Shown here piece by piece: positions 42,901 to 51,097 of a stretch of DNA of 64,000 nucleotides. Both the position numbers and the translations under genes were made by a program. Under the pieces are notes generated by a model. That model was not told where the DNA came from. It ran no database searches and saw only the letters and a list, made by a program, of their open reading frames with translations. This DNA comes from Candidatus Opimibacter skivensis (lineage in GTDB: Bacteria > Bacteroidota > Bacteroidia > Chitinophagales > Saprospiraceae). Numbering within the stretch: position 1 is the first letter of the stretch; each line of letters starts with the position of its first letter. Location: the NCBI GenBank assembly GCA_016721905.1, contig JADKHH010000026.1, forward strand, positions 1 through 64,000, given 5' to 3'.

Positions 42901-45900
42901 AAGGACTCTGTAAATCCTCTACTATCACAACAAAATAACATGCATCTGTATTTCCATGAATATCCGTCACGACTACATTAACCGGAGTAGAGCCAACCGG
43001 AAAATCATACGGAAACGCAATTAGATTTTCTCCAACACTATACGCCAAACCCGCTACTCCACAATTATCCGTAGCTGAAGCTTCAAAACTCAGTGACGCA
43101 TAACACTGACCTGCATCTGCTGCATATGAATTCTGCAGTAGTGGACATGTCACAACCGGATCTTGTGTATCCTCCACCAGAACGTTAAAAGCGCAAATAG
43201 ATGAGTTACCATGAACATCGGTCACCAGCACTACAACTTCTGTTGAACCAACCCCGAAGTCGTGTGGAAAAGTAATCGTATTGCCTCCTATACTATACGT
43301 CGTGCTGGCAACTTCACAATTATCCGTAGAGGTAGCTGCAAAACTCAACGTTGCGTTACACTGACCTTCATCTGTCACATATTGGTTTAAAGGGACAGGA
43401 CAGGTTATAATAGGTTGCTCTTCGTCCTCAACCACAACTGTAAATGCACATTCAGCACTATTGCCGTGGATATCGGTTGTAAGGACATTAACGATTGTTG
43501 ATCCCACCGCAAAGACATAAGGAAAGGTGATTGTATTGATCCCTATACTATAGGTCGTATTGGCCACCCCACAATTGTCTGAGGCTTCTGCCTCAAAACT
43601 TAAAGACGCATTACATTCACCCGGATCCGTTGTATATGAATTCAAGACTACGGGACATTCCACAACCGGCAATTCTGCATCGTCAACGAATACATCGAAG
43701 GAGCACCAGGCTGTATTGCCACTTAAATCAGTCACCACTACATTGACGGTCGTCATGCCCTCTGCAAAAGCATACGGAAATGTGATCAGATCCTCTCCAA
43801 TACTGTATGCCGTGGTTGCTATCCCGCAGTTATCTGCTGATGTAGCCACGAAGCTCAGGCTTGCGCTACACATTCCAGCATCTGCAGTATAATAATTCTC
43901 TACAGTCGGGCATTCCACCACTGGGTTCACATGGTCTTCAACCACCACGGTAAAGCTGCATGATGTTATATTCCCTTGTAAATCTGTTACCAGCGCAGTC
44001 ACTACCGTAGATCCAACCGGAAAATCATATGGGAACGTAATCGTACTGGCTCCTACTTTATATTCCGTTGTAGTGATTCCACAATTGTCCGTAGCAAAGG
44101 ATTCAAAACCAAGCGTAGCATTACACTCACCGGCATCTGTCATGTACGGATTGTTTGGCAACGGACACTCTACCACTGGATGCTCCTGATCTTCCACGAT
44201 GACTTCAAATGAACAGGATGCTGAGTTGCCATAGATATCCGTAGCCACCGCATTGACGATGGTCGAACCAACAGGAAAATAATAGGGGAAATCAATAGTC
44301 GACTCGCCTACATTGTACATTGTACTCGCGATACCACAATTATCTGTCGCATATGGTTCAAAACTCAATACCGCATGACAATTGTCTGGATCCGTCGGAT
44401 ACGGATTTGTTGGATCCGGGCATTCAATGATCGGGTTGACTGCATCTGTCACTGTCACCAGAAAGAAACAGGATGCCATATTGCCACTATAATCTACGGC
44501 CACCGCATTCACTTCAGTCGTGCCGACCGGAAAGTCATATGGGAACGTGATCAGGCTGCCTCCTATACTGTATTCAGTACCGGCTATCCCACAATTATCG
44601 GTTGATGTACTTGTAAAACTTAAGGTCGCATCACAATCACCACTATCCGCTGAATATGATGCCGCCGGAACCTCGCACTCGATGATCGGATTCTCATGAT
44701 CTTCTACGATGATGGTAAACGTACATACGGCTACATTCCCGTGGATATCTGTAACATAGACCTGCACCATCGTCGATCCTATCGGAAAGTCATATGGGAA
44801 GGTGATCGGTTGTCCTCCAATTTTATACTGCGTCGTAGCTACTCCACAATTATCAGTCGAGGCCACTTCAAAACTCAAGGTCGCATTACACTCCCCTGCA
44901 TCTGCTGTATACTCTATCTCTGCCTGTGGGCAATTCACTATCGGCAACTCATCATCTTCCACGACCACCGTGTAGGAGCACGCGGCTGTGTTTGCATGGA
45001 TGTCTGTGACCAATACACTCACTACAGTCGTCCCGACCGGGAAATTGTATGGAAAGGTGATCGCGTTTCCATTTATACTATAGGCCATGCTAGCAACTCC
45101 ACAATTGTCTGTAGCAACAGCATTCAGTGTCAGCGTCGCATCGCAATCCCCTTCGTCTGCTGTATATGGATTAGCCGGAACAGGACATGTCACCACCGGA
45201 GCTGTCTGATCGATGACCTGGACAGTAAAGGAACATGATGACATATTGCCATGCATATCGGTTACTACCGCGTTGACCACGGTTGATCCAACCGGAAAAT
45301 CATAGGGAAAAGTAATGGTACTTGTTCCCACACTATACGTTGTGCTTGCTATTCCACAATTATCAGTCGACGTTGCAGCAAAACTTAATGTTGCTTCACA
45401 GCTCCCTGCATCCGTTGTATACGGATTCATCGGAACAGGGCATTCAATAGCCGGGTTCTCCTGATCCGCCACCACTACAGCAAATGAACATGCAGCACTA
45501 TTACCATGGATATCCGTCACTATCACACTCAATGTCGTTGAACCTACCGGAAATTCATATGGGAAGGTGATCGTGTTTTCTCCAACACTGTAGACTGTAC
45601 CCGCTACTCCACAATTGTCAGTAGCAGTCGCTGCAAAACTCAAGGCAACATGGCAGGCTCCCGGAGGAGTAGTATACATGCTCAATGGTACAGGGCAGGT
45701 AATCACAGGATCTATATTATCCTCTACCTCCACCGTAAAATAACAAGTTGTTGTGTTATCATGAATATCGGCCACCACAACATATACGACAGTAGAACCA
45801 ACTGGAAAATCATATGGAAATGAAATCGGAGTATCGCCAATAAAATAGGAAGTAGCCTCGACACCACAATTATCCGAAGAGAAAGCTGCAAAATTCAAAT

Positions 45901-48900
45901 GGGCAGTACATCCATCTTCATCAACAGGATAAGGATAAAGTGGTTTGGGACATTCTACTGATGGACTTTCATTGTCTTCAACGACAACTGTAAAGAAACA
46001 TGTCTTAGCGTTACCATGGACATCAGTTACAACCACATAGACTGTTGTTGACCCCACACTGAAATCATATGGGAACTCAATCGGTGTATCACCTATATAA
46101 TATGAAGTTGTGGCAACCCCACAATTATCTGAAGAGGTAGCGCTAAAACTCAAGGATGCATTGCATTGCCCTTCATTAACCTGAAATGGATAGAGTGGTT
46201 TAGGACATTCCACTGTCGGTTGTTCATGATCCTCAACGATGACATTAAATGAACACATTGCTGTATTGCCCGTAGCGTCCGTTGCCAAAACATCAACAAT
46301 CGTGTTTCCGATACCGAAATCATACGGAAAGGCAATCACGTTGCCAAGAATACTGTATTGGGTACTAGCCAGGCCGCAGTCATCAGATACGTCAGCCTCA
46401 AAACTCAAACTTGCATGACACTGTCCAGGATCAGTGAAATAAGGATTGACTGTTAACGGGCAGGATACCAACGGATCCACGTCATTACCTACAACAATCG
46501 TTATCGCACATGTGGCTGTATTATTGCAATGATCCGATAATGTCCAGTTGACCACTGTGGTTCCAATCGGAAATTGAACTCCGGCCAACGTCCCTGTATT
46601 GCTATAATCATTTGTCATGCCGGCTATACCGCAATTGTCAAATGAAGCAATTGGATCAAACTCCGTCCCTACTGCCGAATATGTACATGCCCCGACGTCG
46701 GTATTCCTATTGATAACACCCGTCGGACAAGTAACTGTCGGTGCAACCGGGTCTAACACATTCACAGTCTTTGTACAGACGGAGGTACAACCATTCCCGT
46801 CCGTTGTTGAAAGAGTGAGTTCATAAGAAGTATTACAACCGGAACCTGCATTCACCGTAACTGACTGGCCTGTCATACTCCCCGTGATCGTGCCGCTACC
46901 TGAAATACTCCAGGCATATCCTGTCAGTCCTGGAGGACCTTCAAAAATCGTCCCGCTAGTGGATGGACATAGTGAAGATGGTCCAGTAATCGAACATGAT
47001 GGATTTGGATGGACAACGACGGTGGCACAGCCTGTAGTTAAAGGATCACATCCGCCTCCGGACTGTGTGATTACACATCGAAAATAATATGTTCCGGGTG
47101 TGAGTTGGAGTGTTGTATAGGATGGTGAATCAGAACCTACATCTTCAGGTGCAGCACAATTTGGATTCATCTGTTGCCATTGGTAGCTAAAATCCCCGGT
47201 TCCTTCCTGAGGAGACACACTCAATGTTGCAGTTTGTCCATCACAAACAGATGTTCCCAATGGATCATCGACTGTTGGATCGTCCATCACAGACCAGCTA
47301 TACGTGCTCACAGAGGAGACCCCACAATCTGCGCCAGTGCAATTCTTTCGTATCTCGATTGTATTAGTGCCTGCAACGGCTGGAAAACTTGCCGGCGTTG
47401 TACTCCATGTTGTAAAACCAGATCCATTATCATACCTGTACTCTATGGTGCATGTTCCGGTCCCACCACCATTATCCGTTACACTCATTAAGGACAATAG
47501 CTGACCTGCGCAAACGGTAGCATCATCTGGTGACTGAATGGCTGTTGGTGCCGCTGGATCAGCAACGACTGTCCAGACATAAGTATTTACAGCAGATAAG
47601 TCACAACCTGCTCCGTTACAATTTTTTCGGATTTCTATTTTATTTATTCCTGCCACTGCAGAAAAAGATGGGAGTGTTGCACTCCAGCCACTAAACCCAG
47701 AGCCGTCGTTAAAGCGGTACTCTATCACGCATGTGCCTGTACCTCCACCATTATCTGTTACAGCCGATAAAGTCAAAGTCTGTCCTTCACACACATTTTC
47801 AACCGCCGGTGACTTTGTTGCTGTTGGAGCAGCAGGGTCTGCTACCACGGTCAACACCATGACATCACTCACTGCCCTGCACGGGCCAGGAGGATTGTTC
47901 GTTGTGAGCGTGAGATTAATCGCACCTGTAAATCCGGAAGGCGGTGTATAGACTGCATTGAGCGTGGAATTGTTTGGAGAAAAACTACCACCAACACCCG
48001 CATCACTCCAAGTCGCACTGGAAGCACTACCTCCAATTGTACCCGCTAAAGTTGCAGAACCGCCTTTGCATATAGTCTGGTCAACACCAGCATAAACCGT
48101 AGCTGGATTATGACATGGCCGACCATGGGCAAAACGTGAAAAACCACTAAGACCTGAACGTTTGGCTACATCTCCTGAACCTGGCACATGCATACCGTCC
48201 AGTATCCAGTCACCTCCGTTATCTGGTCTTTTCAGTATTCGGACCGTCCCATCTTCCTCGCCACCACTGGTGAATCCTGTACCAGTCAGTTCAAGATCAT
48301 AATCTGTACTCGTCAATGATTCTGGAATGAGGGACCATGTACCTTCGGTAAAGAGTCCATCTTCATAGATCGGCAGCATATCTTCCTCTAACGGAAAGCC
48401 TGTGTTACTGCCCGGATCTCCCGGATCAAATCTTGCGGTAAGTGAGCCTTGCGTGTTGTTGTTAAATATAATCCTGGCCTTGTATGTATTCAAGCTGGTT
48501 CCGACCGGAAAATCAATTCCCGGTTCAGATGATCCAGCAATCCAGCGCTTGAAACCTCCGGAAGTTCCATTGATCACCGTTCCTGAAGTATAATTTAAAG
48601 TTCCTACAGACGAAGGAGATGCACCCAACTCCAGAACACCTGTCATCCCGAGATCTATATTCCCGGAATTCATTGTCAGGACATTCCTCACCGCAACTAA
48701 AGATATACTACCTGAAAAGTTTAGTTTCTTACTCCCTTTGATCAAGGTCAGGTTATAGAAATCCTGCGCATTCTGGGAACCATTGATACTTTGATCTGCG
48801 GATGCGTTATTGAATGTTACTTTACCGATACCATGAACAAATATCCCGCCATTACGCGTCCAGTTGCCCGTCACATTTATATTTCCGGATGGAGCTGTAA

Positions 48901-50581
48901 ACGTACCATCTGTGATCTTAACATTAAAAAAGGATGATCCATCATTTGGCGCGAAGGATCCAAGCATGAGTTCAAAATCATTGGTCACTGTCCAGATTCT
49001 GCTGCTTAATGTTCCTCCTGCTTTATTCACTATTAAATTATAAAAAGAAGGAACAAATTCAGTGGCTGGTTGAGTCTGGTTGCCAGCGCCATTCAAGCGA
49101 ACTGTACTTACTTCCGCATTAAAGATTCCACTTGAACCATGTGTCCAGTTACCGGCCAGATAGATGGAGTGATCATTAGCGTTAATAGTTGAAGAACTAG
49201 TCATCAAATTATTAAACTGACTTATACCTGCACCTGATATTTCGTGCGTACTTCCGCTGCTAAATGTGGTAGTGCCATTTGTCTGGTTAAAGGATCCATC
49301 TACCGTCCAATGGGCCATCGGATTCCAGTTATTGGCTGTATTGACTGTTGCACCACTGGAACATGTAAAATTCCCGGACACACTGATGGTACCTGAAGTT
49401 GATTTAGTGCCGGCACTGATGATCAGGTGACCAAAATTCTCGGAAGTAATATTTTGCACACCACCATAGAATTCAACTGTACTGGTCGTGCCAAAAATTC
49501 GTGAATTATAATTGGTAGGAATAGGATTTGTACCCCCAATCTTTAAAAAAGCACCGTTGCCAATACTCATCGTGCCACCACTTGCTGAGCGATTGATCGT
49601 GAACGTGGTTAAATCAAATGTTCCGTTGATGACAGAGAGGTTACCATCAGGAGTAGCGTTTGCACCTAATGTCACTGTTTTACCAGCTAGCAGATTGATG
49701 GTCAGATTTCTCAAGCCACCGTTATTTAATTCAGGGCCTGTAGTTTTAGAATTACCTGTATACGTAACATCAAACACCCCCGACCCCTGAAGTGTACCTG
49801 TCATACTGCCATCATGACGCTTGATGGTTGAGTTGGTCGTCATCGACAGGTTAGTACCCGCGTTTAAGGTACCGGAGTTAAGCGTCAATGTACCTAAATC
49901 CATTATAGACTTTGCCGCACCCATGGTGGTCGTGCCGCTATTGATTATCAAATTATAAAACAAGGTGAAGACGGTGTTGGGAATCGAATTGGTACCTGTT
50001 AATTCAACAGTACCCCACCCCGGTTCCCAGGTAGCGCTTCCTGCCCCGAGTGCAAGACTACCTGTCTTCAAGGTGCCTCCATTATTCATGGATAGTACTC
50101 CTGGTGCTGGTGAACTTCCAACACCACCAAGAATGACACTTGTGGCCGTCAGGGTAGCACCACTCTGGAAGATGACTGTACCTCGCCTTACCGAATTCCC
50201 GTCCCCTCCAATCTGCAGGTTTCCTGAAATTTTCAATACTGGATTTCCAGATGTTGCAAAATTCAAGGTTCCGGTATTATTATTTGCATTATCGCCACCA
50301 ACTTTCAGGCTTCCGCAAACAGCATTGGTTGTGTTTACATAAACCGTAAATCCACCCCTTATCTGAACTACATCAGTTGATGCGGGAATACCCGATCCAC
50401 TCCAGGTGGCATCATCATTCCAGTTGCCACTTGCAACGGATATATATGGTGACTGTCCATAGAGCGATGTGCTGAAGAACAAATAAAGTAACATCGCCCA
50501 AAAAACGTGATAGCGCTTATTAAAGAATCTGGCTGTTGGTGTAGGTTTTTGGGTGGTGGCGTCATTGGTTGTTCTTGTCAT
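33539..50581 (-). CDS. Giant B: 5,680-residue secreted HYR-repeat adhesin-like protein
   Basis: Intact frame from ATG at 50581 to 33539. N-terminus: a ~20-residue polar stretch (TRTTNDATTQKPTPTARFF), hydrophobic core FWAMLLYLFFSTS and likely cleavage after SLYG. Mature start ASGNWNDDATWSGSGIP is typical of the G8-like start of beta-solenoids. Residues ~45-830 are beta-solenoid and ~830-1275 Ig/PKD-like domains, including the same VWSISGSGS-type domain as giant A. Residues ~1275-4441 hold 37 HYR units (motif ECP...CEATLSF...DNCG...FPYDFPVGSTVV...VTDIHGN...CSF), ~4442-4861 five related units (NYPVGTTTVIWTVTDIHGN), and ~4862-5377 six units with VECDGNGN...LNAWL. Then come two more domains and the shared C-terminal module. 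Each HYR unit has four cysteines. No enzyme motif or T9SS tail was seen. HYR domains are generally linked to adhesion (family knowledge); the target here is unknown. Upstream sequence AAAAATCAATAACTGATC lacks a Shine-Dalgarno site. Confidence 0.92.
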   Translation of the reverse strand: MTRTTNDATTQKPTPTARFFNKRYHVFWAMLLYLFFSTSLYGQSPYISVASGNWNDDATWSGSGIPASTDVVQIRGGFTVYVNTTNAVCGSLKVGGDNANNNTGTLNFATSGNPVLKISGNLQIGGDGNSVRRGTVIFQSGATLTATSVILGGVGSSPAPGVLSMNNGGTLKTGSLALGAGSATWEPGWGTVELTGTNSIPNTVFTLFYNLIINSGTTTMGAAKSIMDLGTLTLNSGTLNAGTNLSMTTNSTIKRHDGSMTGTLQGSGVFDVTYTGNSKTTGPELNNGGLRNLTINLLAGKTVTLGANATPDGNLSVINGTFDLTTFTINRSASGGTMSIGNGAFLKIGGTNPIPTNYNSRIFGTTSTVEFYGGVQNITSENFGHLIISAGTKSTSGTISVSGNFTCSSGATVNTANNWNPMAHWTVDGSFNQTNGTTTFSSGSTHEISGAGISQFNNLMTSSSTINANDHSIYLAGNWTHGSSGIFNAEVSTVRLNGAGNQTQPATEFVPSFYNLIVNKAGGTLSSRIWTVTNDFELMLGSFAPNDGSSFFNVKITDGTFTAPSGNINVTGNWTRNGGIFVHGIGKVTFNNASADQSINGSQNAQDFYNLTLIKGSKKLNFSGSISLVAVRNVLTMNSGNIDLGMTGVLELGASPSSVGTLNYTSGTVINGTSGGFKRWIAGSSEPGIDFPVGTSLNTYKARIIFNNNTQGSLTARFDPGDPGSNTGFPLEEDMLPIYEDGLFTEGTWSLIPESLTSTDYDLELTGTGFTSGGEEDGTVRILKRPDNGGDWILDGMHVPGSGDVAKRSGLSGFSRFAHGRPCHNPATVYAGVDQTICKGGSATLAGTIGGSASSATWSDAGVGGSFSPNNSTLNAVYTPPSGFTGAINLTLTTNNPPGPCRAVSDVMVLTVVADPAAPTATKSPAVENVCEGQTLTLSAVTDNGGGTGTCVIEYRFNDGSGFSGWSATLPSFSAVAGINKIEIRKNCNGAGCDLSAVNTYVWTVVADPAAPTAIQSPDDATVCAGQLLSLMSVTDNGGGTGTCTIEYRYDNGSGFTTWSTTPASFPAVAGTNTIEIRKNCTGADCGVSSVSTYSWSVMDDPTVDDPLGTSVCDGQTATLSVSPQEGTGDFSYQWQQMNPNCAAPEDVGSDSPSYTTLQLTPGTYYFRCVITQSGGGCDPLTTGCATVVVHPNPSCSITGPSSLCPSTSGTIFEGPPGLTGYAWSISGSGTITGSMTGQSVTVNAGSGCNTSYELTLSTTDGNGCTSVCTKTVNVLDPVAPTVTCPTGVINRNTDVGACTYSAVGTEFDPIASFDNCGIAGMTNDYSNTGTLAGVQFPIGTTVVNWTLSDHCNNTATCAITIVVGNDVDPLVSCPLTVNPYFTDPGQCHASLSFEADVSDDCGLASTQYSILGNVIAFPYDFGIGNTIVDVLATDATGNTAMCSFNVIVEDHEQPTVECPKPLYPFQVNEGQCNASLSFSATSSDNCGVATTSYYIGDTPIEFPYDFSVGSTTVYVVVTDVHGNAKTCFFTVVVEDNESPSVECPKPLYPYPVDEDGCTAHLNFAAFSSDNCGVEATSYFIGDTPISFPYDFPVGSTVVYVVVADIHDNTTTCYFTVEVEDNIDPVITCPVPLSMYTTPPGACHVALSFAATATDNCGVAGTVYSVGENTITFPYEFPVGSTTLSVIVTDIHGNSAACSFAVVVADQENPAIECPVPMNPYTTDAGSCEATLSFAATSTDNCGIASTTYSVGTSTITFPYDFPVGSTVVNAVVTDMHGNMSSCSFTVQVIDQTAPVVTCPVPANPYTADEGDCDATLTLNAVATDNCGVASMAYSINGNAITFPYNFPVGTTVVSVLVTDIHANTAACSYTVVVEDDELPIVNCPQAEIEYTADAGECNATLSFEVASTDNCGVATTQYKIGGQPITFPYDFPIGSTMVQVYVTDIHGNVAVCTFTIIVEDHENPIIECEVPAASYSADSGDCDATLSFTSTSTDNCGIAGTEYSIGGSLITFPYDFPVGTTEVNAVAVDYSGNMASCFFLVTVTDAVNPIIECPDPTNPYPTDPDNCHAVLSFEPYATDNCGIASTMYNVGESTIDFPYYFPVGSTIVNAVATDIYGNSASCSFEVIVEDQEHPVVECPLPNNPYMTDAGECNATLGFESFATDNCGITTTEYKVGASTITFPYDFPVGSTVVTALVTDLQGNITSCSFTVVVEDHVNPVVECPTVENYYTADAGMCSASLSFVATSADNCGIATTAYSIGEDLITFPYAFAEGMTTVNVVVTDLSGNTAWCSFDVFVDDAELPVVECPVVLNSYTTDPGECNASLSFEAEASDNCGVANTTYSIGINTITFPYVFAVGSTIVNVLTTDIHGNSAECAFTVVVEDEEQPIITCPVPLNQYVTDEGQCNATLSFAATSTDNCEVASTTYSIGGNTITFPHDFGVGSTEVVVLVTDVHGNSSICAFNVLVEDTQDPVVTCPLLQNSYAADAGQCYASLSFEASATDNCGVAGLAYSVGENLIAFPYDFPVGSTPVNVVVTDIHGNTDACYFVVIVEDLQSPFVACPTPLNPYAMDAGECNASLSFAAEASDNCEVGGIAYSVSGNPIDFPYDFPAGTTLVDVLVTDIHGNSAVCSYAVVVEDAEQPVITCPVPLSMYTTPPGACHVALSFAATSTDNCGVAGTVYSNGENTITFPYEFPVGSTTVNVVVTDIHGNSAACSFAVVVADQENPVVECPVPMNPYTTDAGSCEATLSFAATSTDNCGIASTTYSVGTSSITFPYDFPVGSTVVNAVVTDIHGNMSSCSFTVQVIDQTAPVVTCPVPANPYTADEGDCDATLTLNAVATDNCGVASKAYSINGNAITFPYNFPVGATVVSVLVTDIHANTAACSYTVVVEDDELPIVNCPQAEIEYTADAGECNATLSFEVASTDNCGVATTQYKIGGQPITFPYDFPIGSTMVQVYVTDIHGNVAVCTFTIIVEDHENPIIECEVPAASYSADSGDCDATLSFTSTSTDNCGIAGTEYSIGGSLITFPYDFPVGTTEVNAVAVDYSGNMASCFFLVTVTDAVNPIIVCPDPTNPYPTDPGNCHAVLSFEPYATDNCGIASTVYNVGESTIDFPYYFPVGSTIVNAVATDIYGNSASCSFEVIVEDQEHPVVECPLPNNPYMTDAGECNATLGFESFATDNCGITTTDYIVGAGTITFPYDFPVGSTVVTALVTDLQGNITSCSFTVVVEDHVNPVVECPTVENYYTADAGMCSASLSFVATSADNCGIATTTYSVGEDLITFPYAFAEGMTTVNVVVTDLSGNTAWCSFDVFVDDAELPVVECPVVLNLYTTDPGECNASLSFAAEASDNCEVDGIVYSVGGNPIDFPYDFPPGATVVDVVVNDIHGNSAVCSYTVLVEDHEQPVITCPLPLSLYTTPPGACHVALSFAATATDNCGVAGTVYSVGENTITFPYEFPVGSTTVSVVVTDIHGNSASCSFAVAVADQENPAIECPVPMNPYTTDAGSCKATLSFAAASTDNCGIASTTYSVGTSSITFPYDFPVGSTVVNAVVTDIHGNMSSCSFTVQVIDQTAPVVTCPVPANPYTADEGDCDATLTLNAVATDNCGVASKAYSINGNAITFPYNFPVGATVVSVLVTDIHANTAACSYTVVVEDDELPIVNCPQAEIEYTADAGECNATLSFEVASTDNCGVATTQYKIGGQPITFPYDFPIGSTMVQVYVTDIHGNVAVCTFTIIVEDHENPIIECEVPAASYSADSGDCDATLSFTSTSTDNCGIAGTEYSIGGSLITFPYDFPVGTTEVNAVAVDYSGNMASCFFLVTVTDAVNPIIECPDPTNPYPTDPDNCHAVLSFEPYATDNCGIASTVYNVGESTIDFPYYFPVGSTIVNAVATDIYGNSASCSFEVIVEDQEHPVVECPLPNNPYMTDAGECNATLGFESFATDNCGITTTDYIVGAGTITFPYDFPVGSTVVTALVTDLQGNITSCSFTVVVEDNQPPVVECPVPANPYAVDPGECNATLSFEAGSSDQCGIQSIVYTLGQVPNILEEELTIEAPPISFPYDFPVGSTVVNVLVTDIYGNTSACSFTVEVVDDEAPLIQCALPANPYPTDAGSCSAALSFGAEANDNCGVESIVYAINASPITFPYQFPVGSTVVNVLVTDIHGNSADCSFTVEVIDMELPVVTCPLPAISYSTDPGECNRTLSFDATSSDNCGVATVLYSIGENQITFPYEFPVGSTVVNVLVTDLHGNSTPCEFTVVVEDDEHPVITCPAPVNPYAAEADECSATLSFEALSSDNCGIAGTVYVISGNPIVFPYSFPIGSTEVSVQVTDLHGNISECAFTVVVEDNELPTIICPVPVNTYIVDAGDCNATLSFEATVADNCGVESTQYSVSGNPIVFPYDFPVGVTAVHVLVTDIHGNLTECSFEVVVADSEIPTITCSADLTLAADAGDCSAVVVVSTPAVNDNCGVISVLNTYNGTPDASGIYPVGTTIVIWTVTDVYGNTNTCAQSITITDDEDPQIVCAPAQSQIADASQCNADVEISSPAASDNCGVGALINSYNGTADASDNYPVGTTTIIWTLSDIHGNTSTCVQAITIVDTQVPLSVCAPDQIQSSDVGECNADVEVTGPLTSDNCGVATVINSYNNTADASANYPVGTTMVLWTVTDVHGNTSTCVQSITVTDGENPVINCNADQSQTAAEGECFAVVTVLTPSTGDNCGVASVLNSYNGTADASGNYPVGTTTVIWTVTDIHGNTSTCAQLIIIIDDEDPSITCAPNQVQVAGPGACSAFVNVAAPLTGDNCGVATLTNNFNGTSNASGNYPVGMTTVLWTITDIHGNTSTCAQVITVTDTEAPVLFALAADISVECDGTGNLTELANWLSAHGGASAADNCGALTWSDDFVSMSDGCGMTGSIIVIFTVMDQSGNSAQTTASFTIIDSTGPTLTMGASNQVVECDGNGNIDALNAWLTSHGGANASDMCGMVIWSHDFNGLSNSCGETGTAVVNFTATDECGNAITTNASFTISDTQAPSWINIPVNESEECDGSGNLVGLNAWLSSFTAGDICGSAVVTHSFVQMVEACGATGSMVYNFIATDACGNSISNTASFTITDTTDPVWVNMPANQTVQCDGNGNTGELAAWLNSFTADDLCNDVAVTNNFTSLSNLCGATGSATVTFTATDECGNSIQQAASFSIVDTSNPYWVNEPVDLTVECNGTGNTVEFNTWLNGFTADDNCGSASVTYTFISFNGGCGSTLSTTVNFKATDECGNMITKVAVFTISDTADPFWVNMPQDQVVECDGNGNSVALNAWLTGFTADDACGDATVTYTFTSVEGECGSTMITTANFTATDECGNTITKLATFTIADHTMPMITYCPPDVLIGCGAESGVEALGSITATDICDANVTVSYTDSDTQGMDPELCDYYSYTITRTFTASDACGNSASCVQVISVQDNEAPTVIAGVIDDCYPTVELAEAAAVAATTVSDECDMMVSVTVMTGQTSGCDSLITVTATDICGNASQVTYTVLIGCAVMNAYDSGAGSLRDVLTCATEGAEITFDPDMAGQTIILTTGEIAIDRNITLNGLGMPNLTISGNGSSRVFHIMPGYVVTAKNLTLKDGHDPLNGGAVFVEGTLNLENVMFTNNFQGAVPKAITLTPTATLNVSGNVHIKY
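34452..35998 (-). repeat. Six tandem 86-residue units with VECDGNGN motif in giant B
   Basis: 1,547 bp divided by six gives about 258 bp per unit. Pattern: PxWVNMPxxQxVECDGNGN, LNAWLxxFTADDxCG, xCGxTxxxTVNFTATDECGN, ASFTIxDT. Units 1 and 2 carry a longer SAHGG/TSHGG loop. Cysteines: ECD, DxCG, xCG and ECGN. Confidence 0.8.
35999..37258 (-). repeat. Five tandem 84-residue units in giant B
   Basis: 1,260 bp is exactly 5 x 252 bp. Pattern: xPxIxCxxxQxQxADxGxC, VxTPxxxDNCGVxxxxNSYNGTADASGNYPVG, TTxVIWTVTDxHGNTSTCAQ. These are close relatives of the HYR units with a shorter middle part. Confidence 0.85.
38573..40357 (-). repeat. Higher-order repeat copy 3 in giant B (HYR units 26-32)
   Basis: Seven units in the same order as copies 1 and 2, starting with the SLYTTPPGACH unit and ending with the NNPYMTDAGEC unit. 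Offset to copy 2 is exactly 2,295 bp; for example the CTTCAACCACCACGG block is at 38581 and 40876. Over long runs only a few bases differ. Confidence 0.85.
40358..42652 (-). repeat. Higher-order repeat copy 2 in giant B (HYR units 17-25)
   Basis: Nine units, 2,295 bp. Same unit order as copy 1; its last unit (40358-40612) is a hybrid, described in findings. Offset to copy 1 is exactly 3,060 bp. Confidence 0.85.
43418..45712 (-). repeat. Higher-order repeat copy 1 in giant B (HYR units 5-13)
   Basis: Nine units, 2,295 bp, from the SMYTTPPGACH unit to the VVLNSYTTDPGEC unit. Three extra units (14-16, 42653-43417) separate it from copy 2. Confidence 0.85.
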
Positions 50582-51097
50582 GATCAGTTATTGATTTTTT
50601 ATTTTTTTGATTTTCCCCTGCACAGGGAGGCCCAAATGGAGATGAATCCACAGGCGATGATGCATGCTGATATAGGAATGCCACGAGTCATGCTGGCGCA
50701 CGAAACGATAGATAGTATAAATGCTGGAGATTGGGTCAGAAAACTGCCTGACCGGAATAGACCAAAGGCAGGGACAATGGAGGTGAGTCATATCTTAATG
50801 TTCTTAAAGCACGGCTCATTAGTCCCTGGAGGTGAAATGCTTTAAAACAAGATTGAAACTTCAAATTCCCATCTGCCTTAAATGTAATCCAATTCTTCTG
50901 ATCATTTACATCATTACCGGCAGAAAGAAAATATCCAGATAGGTTCATACCTTAATATACACGTATTCCCATATTTATAATTCTATATTTATCAAAATTT
51001 TACAAGCTATTTTACCTGTAAATCGGGATAATCAGGGATTGGCAAAGTTTTCCCGTCCGGATGGCAATTTGAAGCCCTGAAATATATTTTCACCTGT
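50582..51097. other. Intergenic region between giant B and protein C
   Basis: About 520 bp plus the terminator of C. It presumably contains the giant B promoter, but no clear Bacteroidota consensus was found. A short inverted repeat CCCTG-CA-CAGGG is at about 50618-50629. Open frames on either strand (for example 50736-50948 minus, 50507-50845 plus) show no recognisable domain and are not called. Confidence 0.5.

Larger units (their letters stand above)
37259..46760 (-). repeat. Array of 37 HYR units, mostly 85 residues (255 bp), in giant B
   Basis: Units were counted from translation by the xPxxxCPxPxxxY start motif. The unit length of exactly 255 bp is confirmed by shadow positions 2,295 bp (9 units) and 3,060 bp (12 units) apart. 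Each has four cysteines and a VxDxHGN motif. Unit 1 (TVTCPTGVINRN) is diverged. Unit 33 carries an extra ~13 residues (see findings). Confidence 0.85.

Noticed and set aside
37307..45238. Plus-strand open frames recurring at 2,295- and 3,060-bp offsets opposite giant B
   Set aside because: These are antisense shadows of the higher-order HYR repeats; the spacing itself was useful to confirm the repeat period.
50507..50948. Small open frames on both strands between giants B and C
   Set aside because: They have no recognisable domain and overlap one another; one overlaps the start of giant B.
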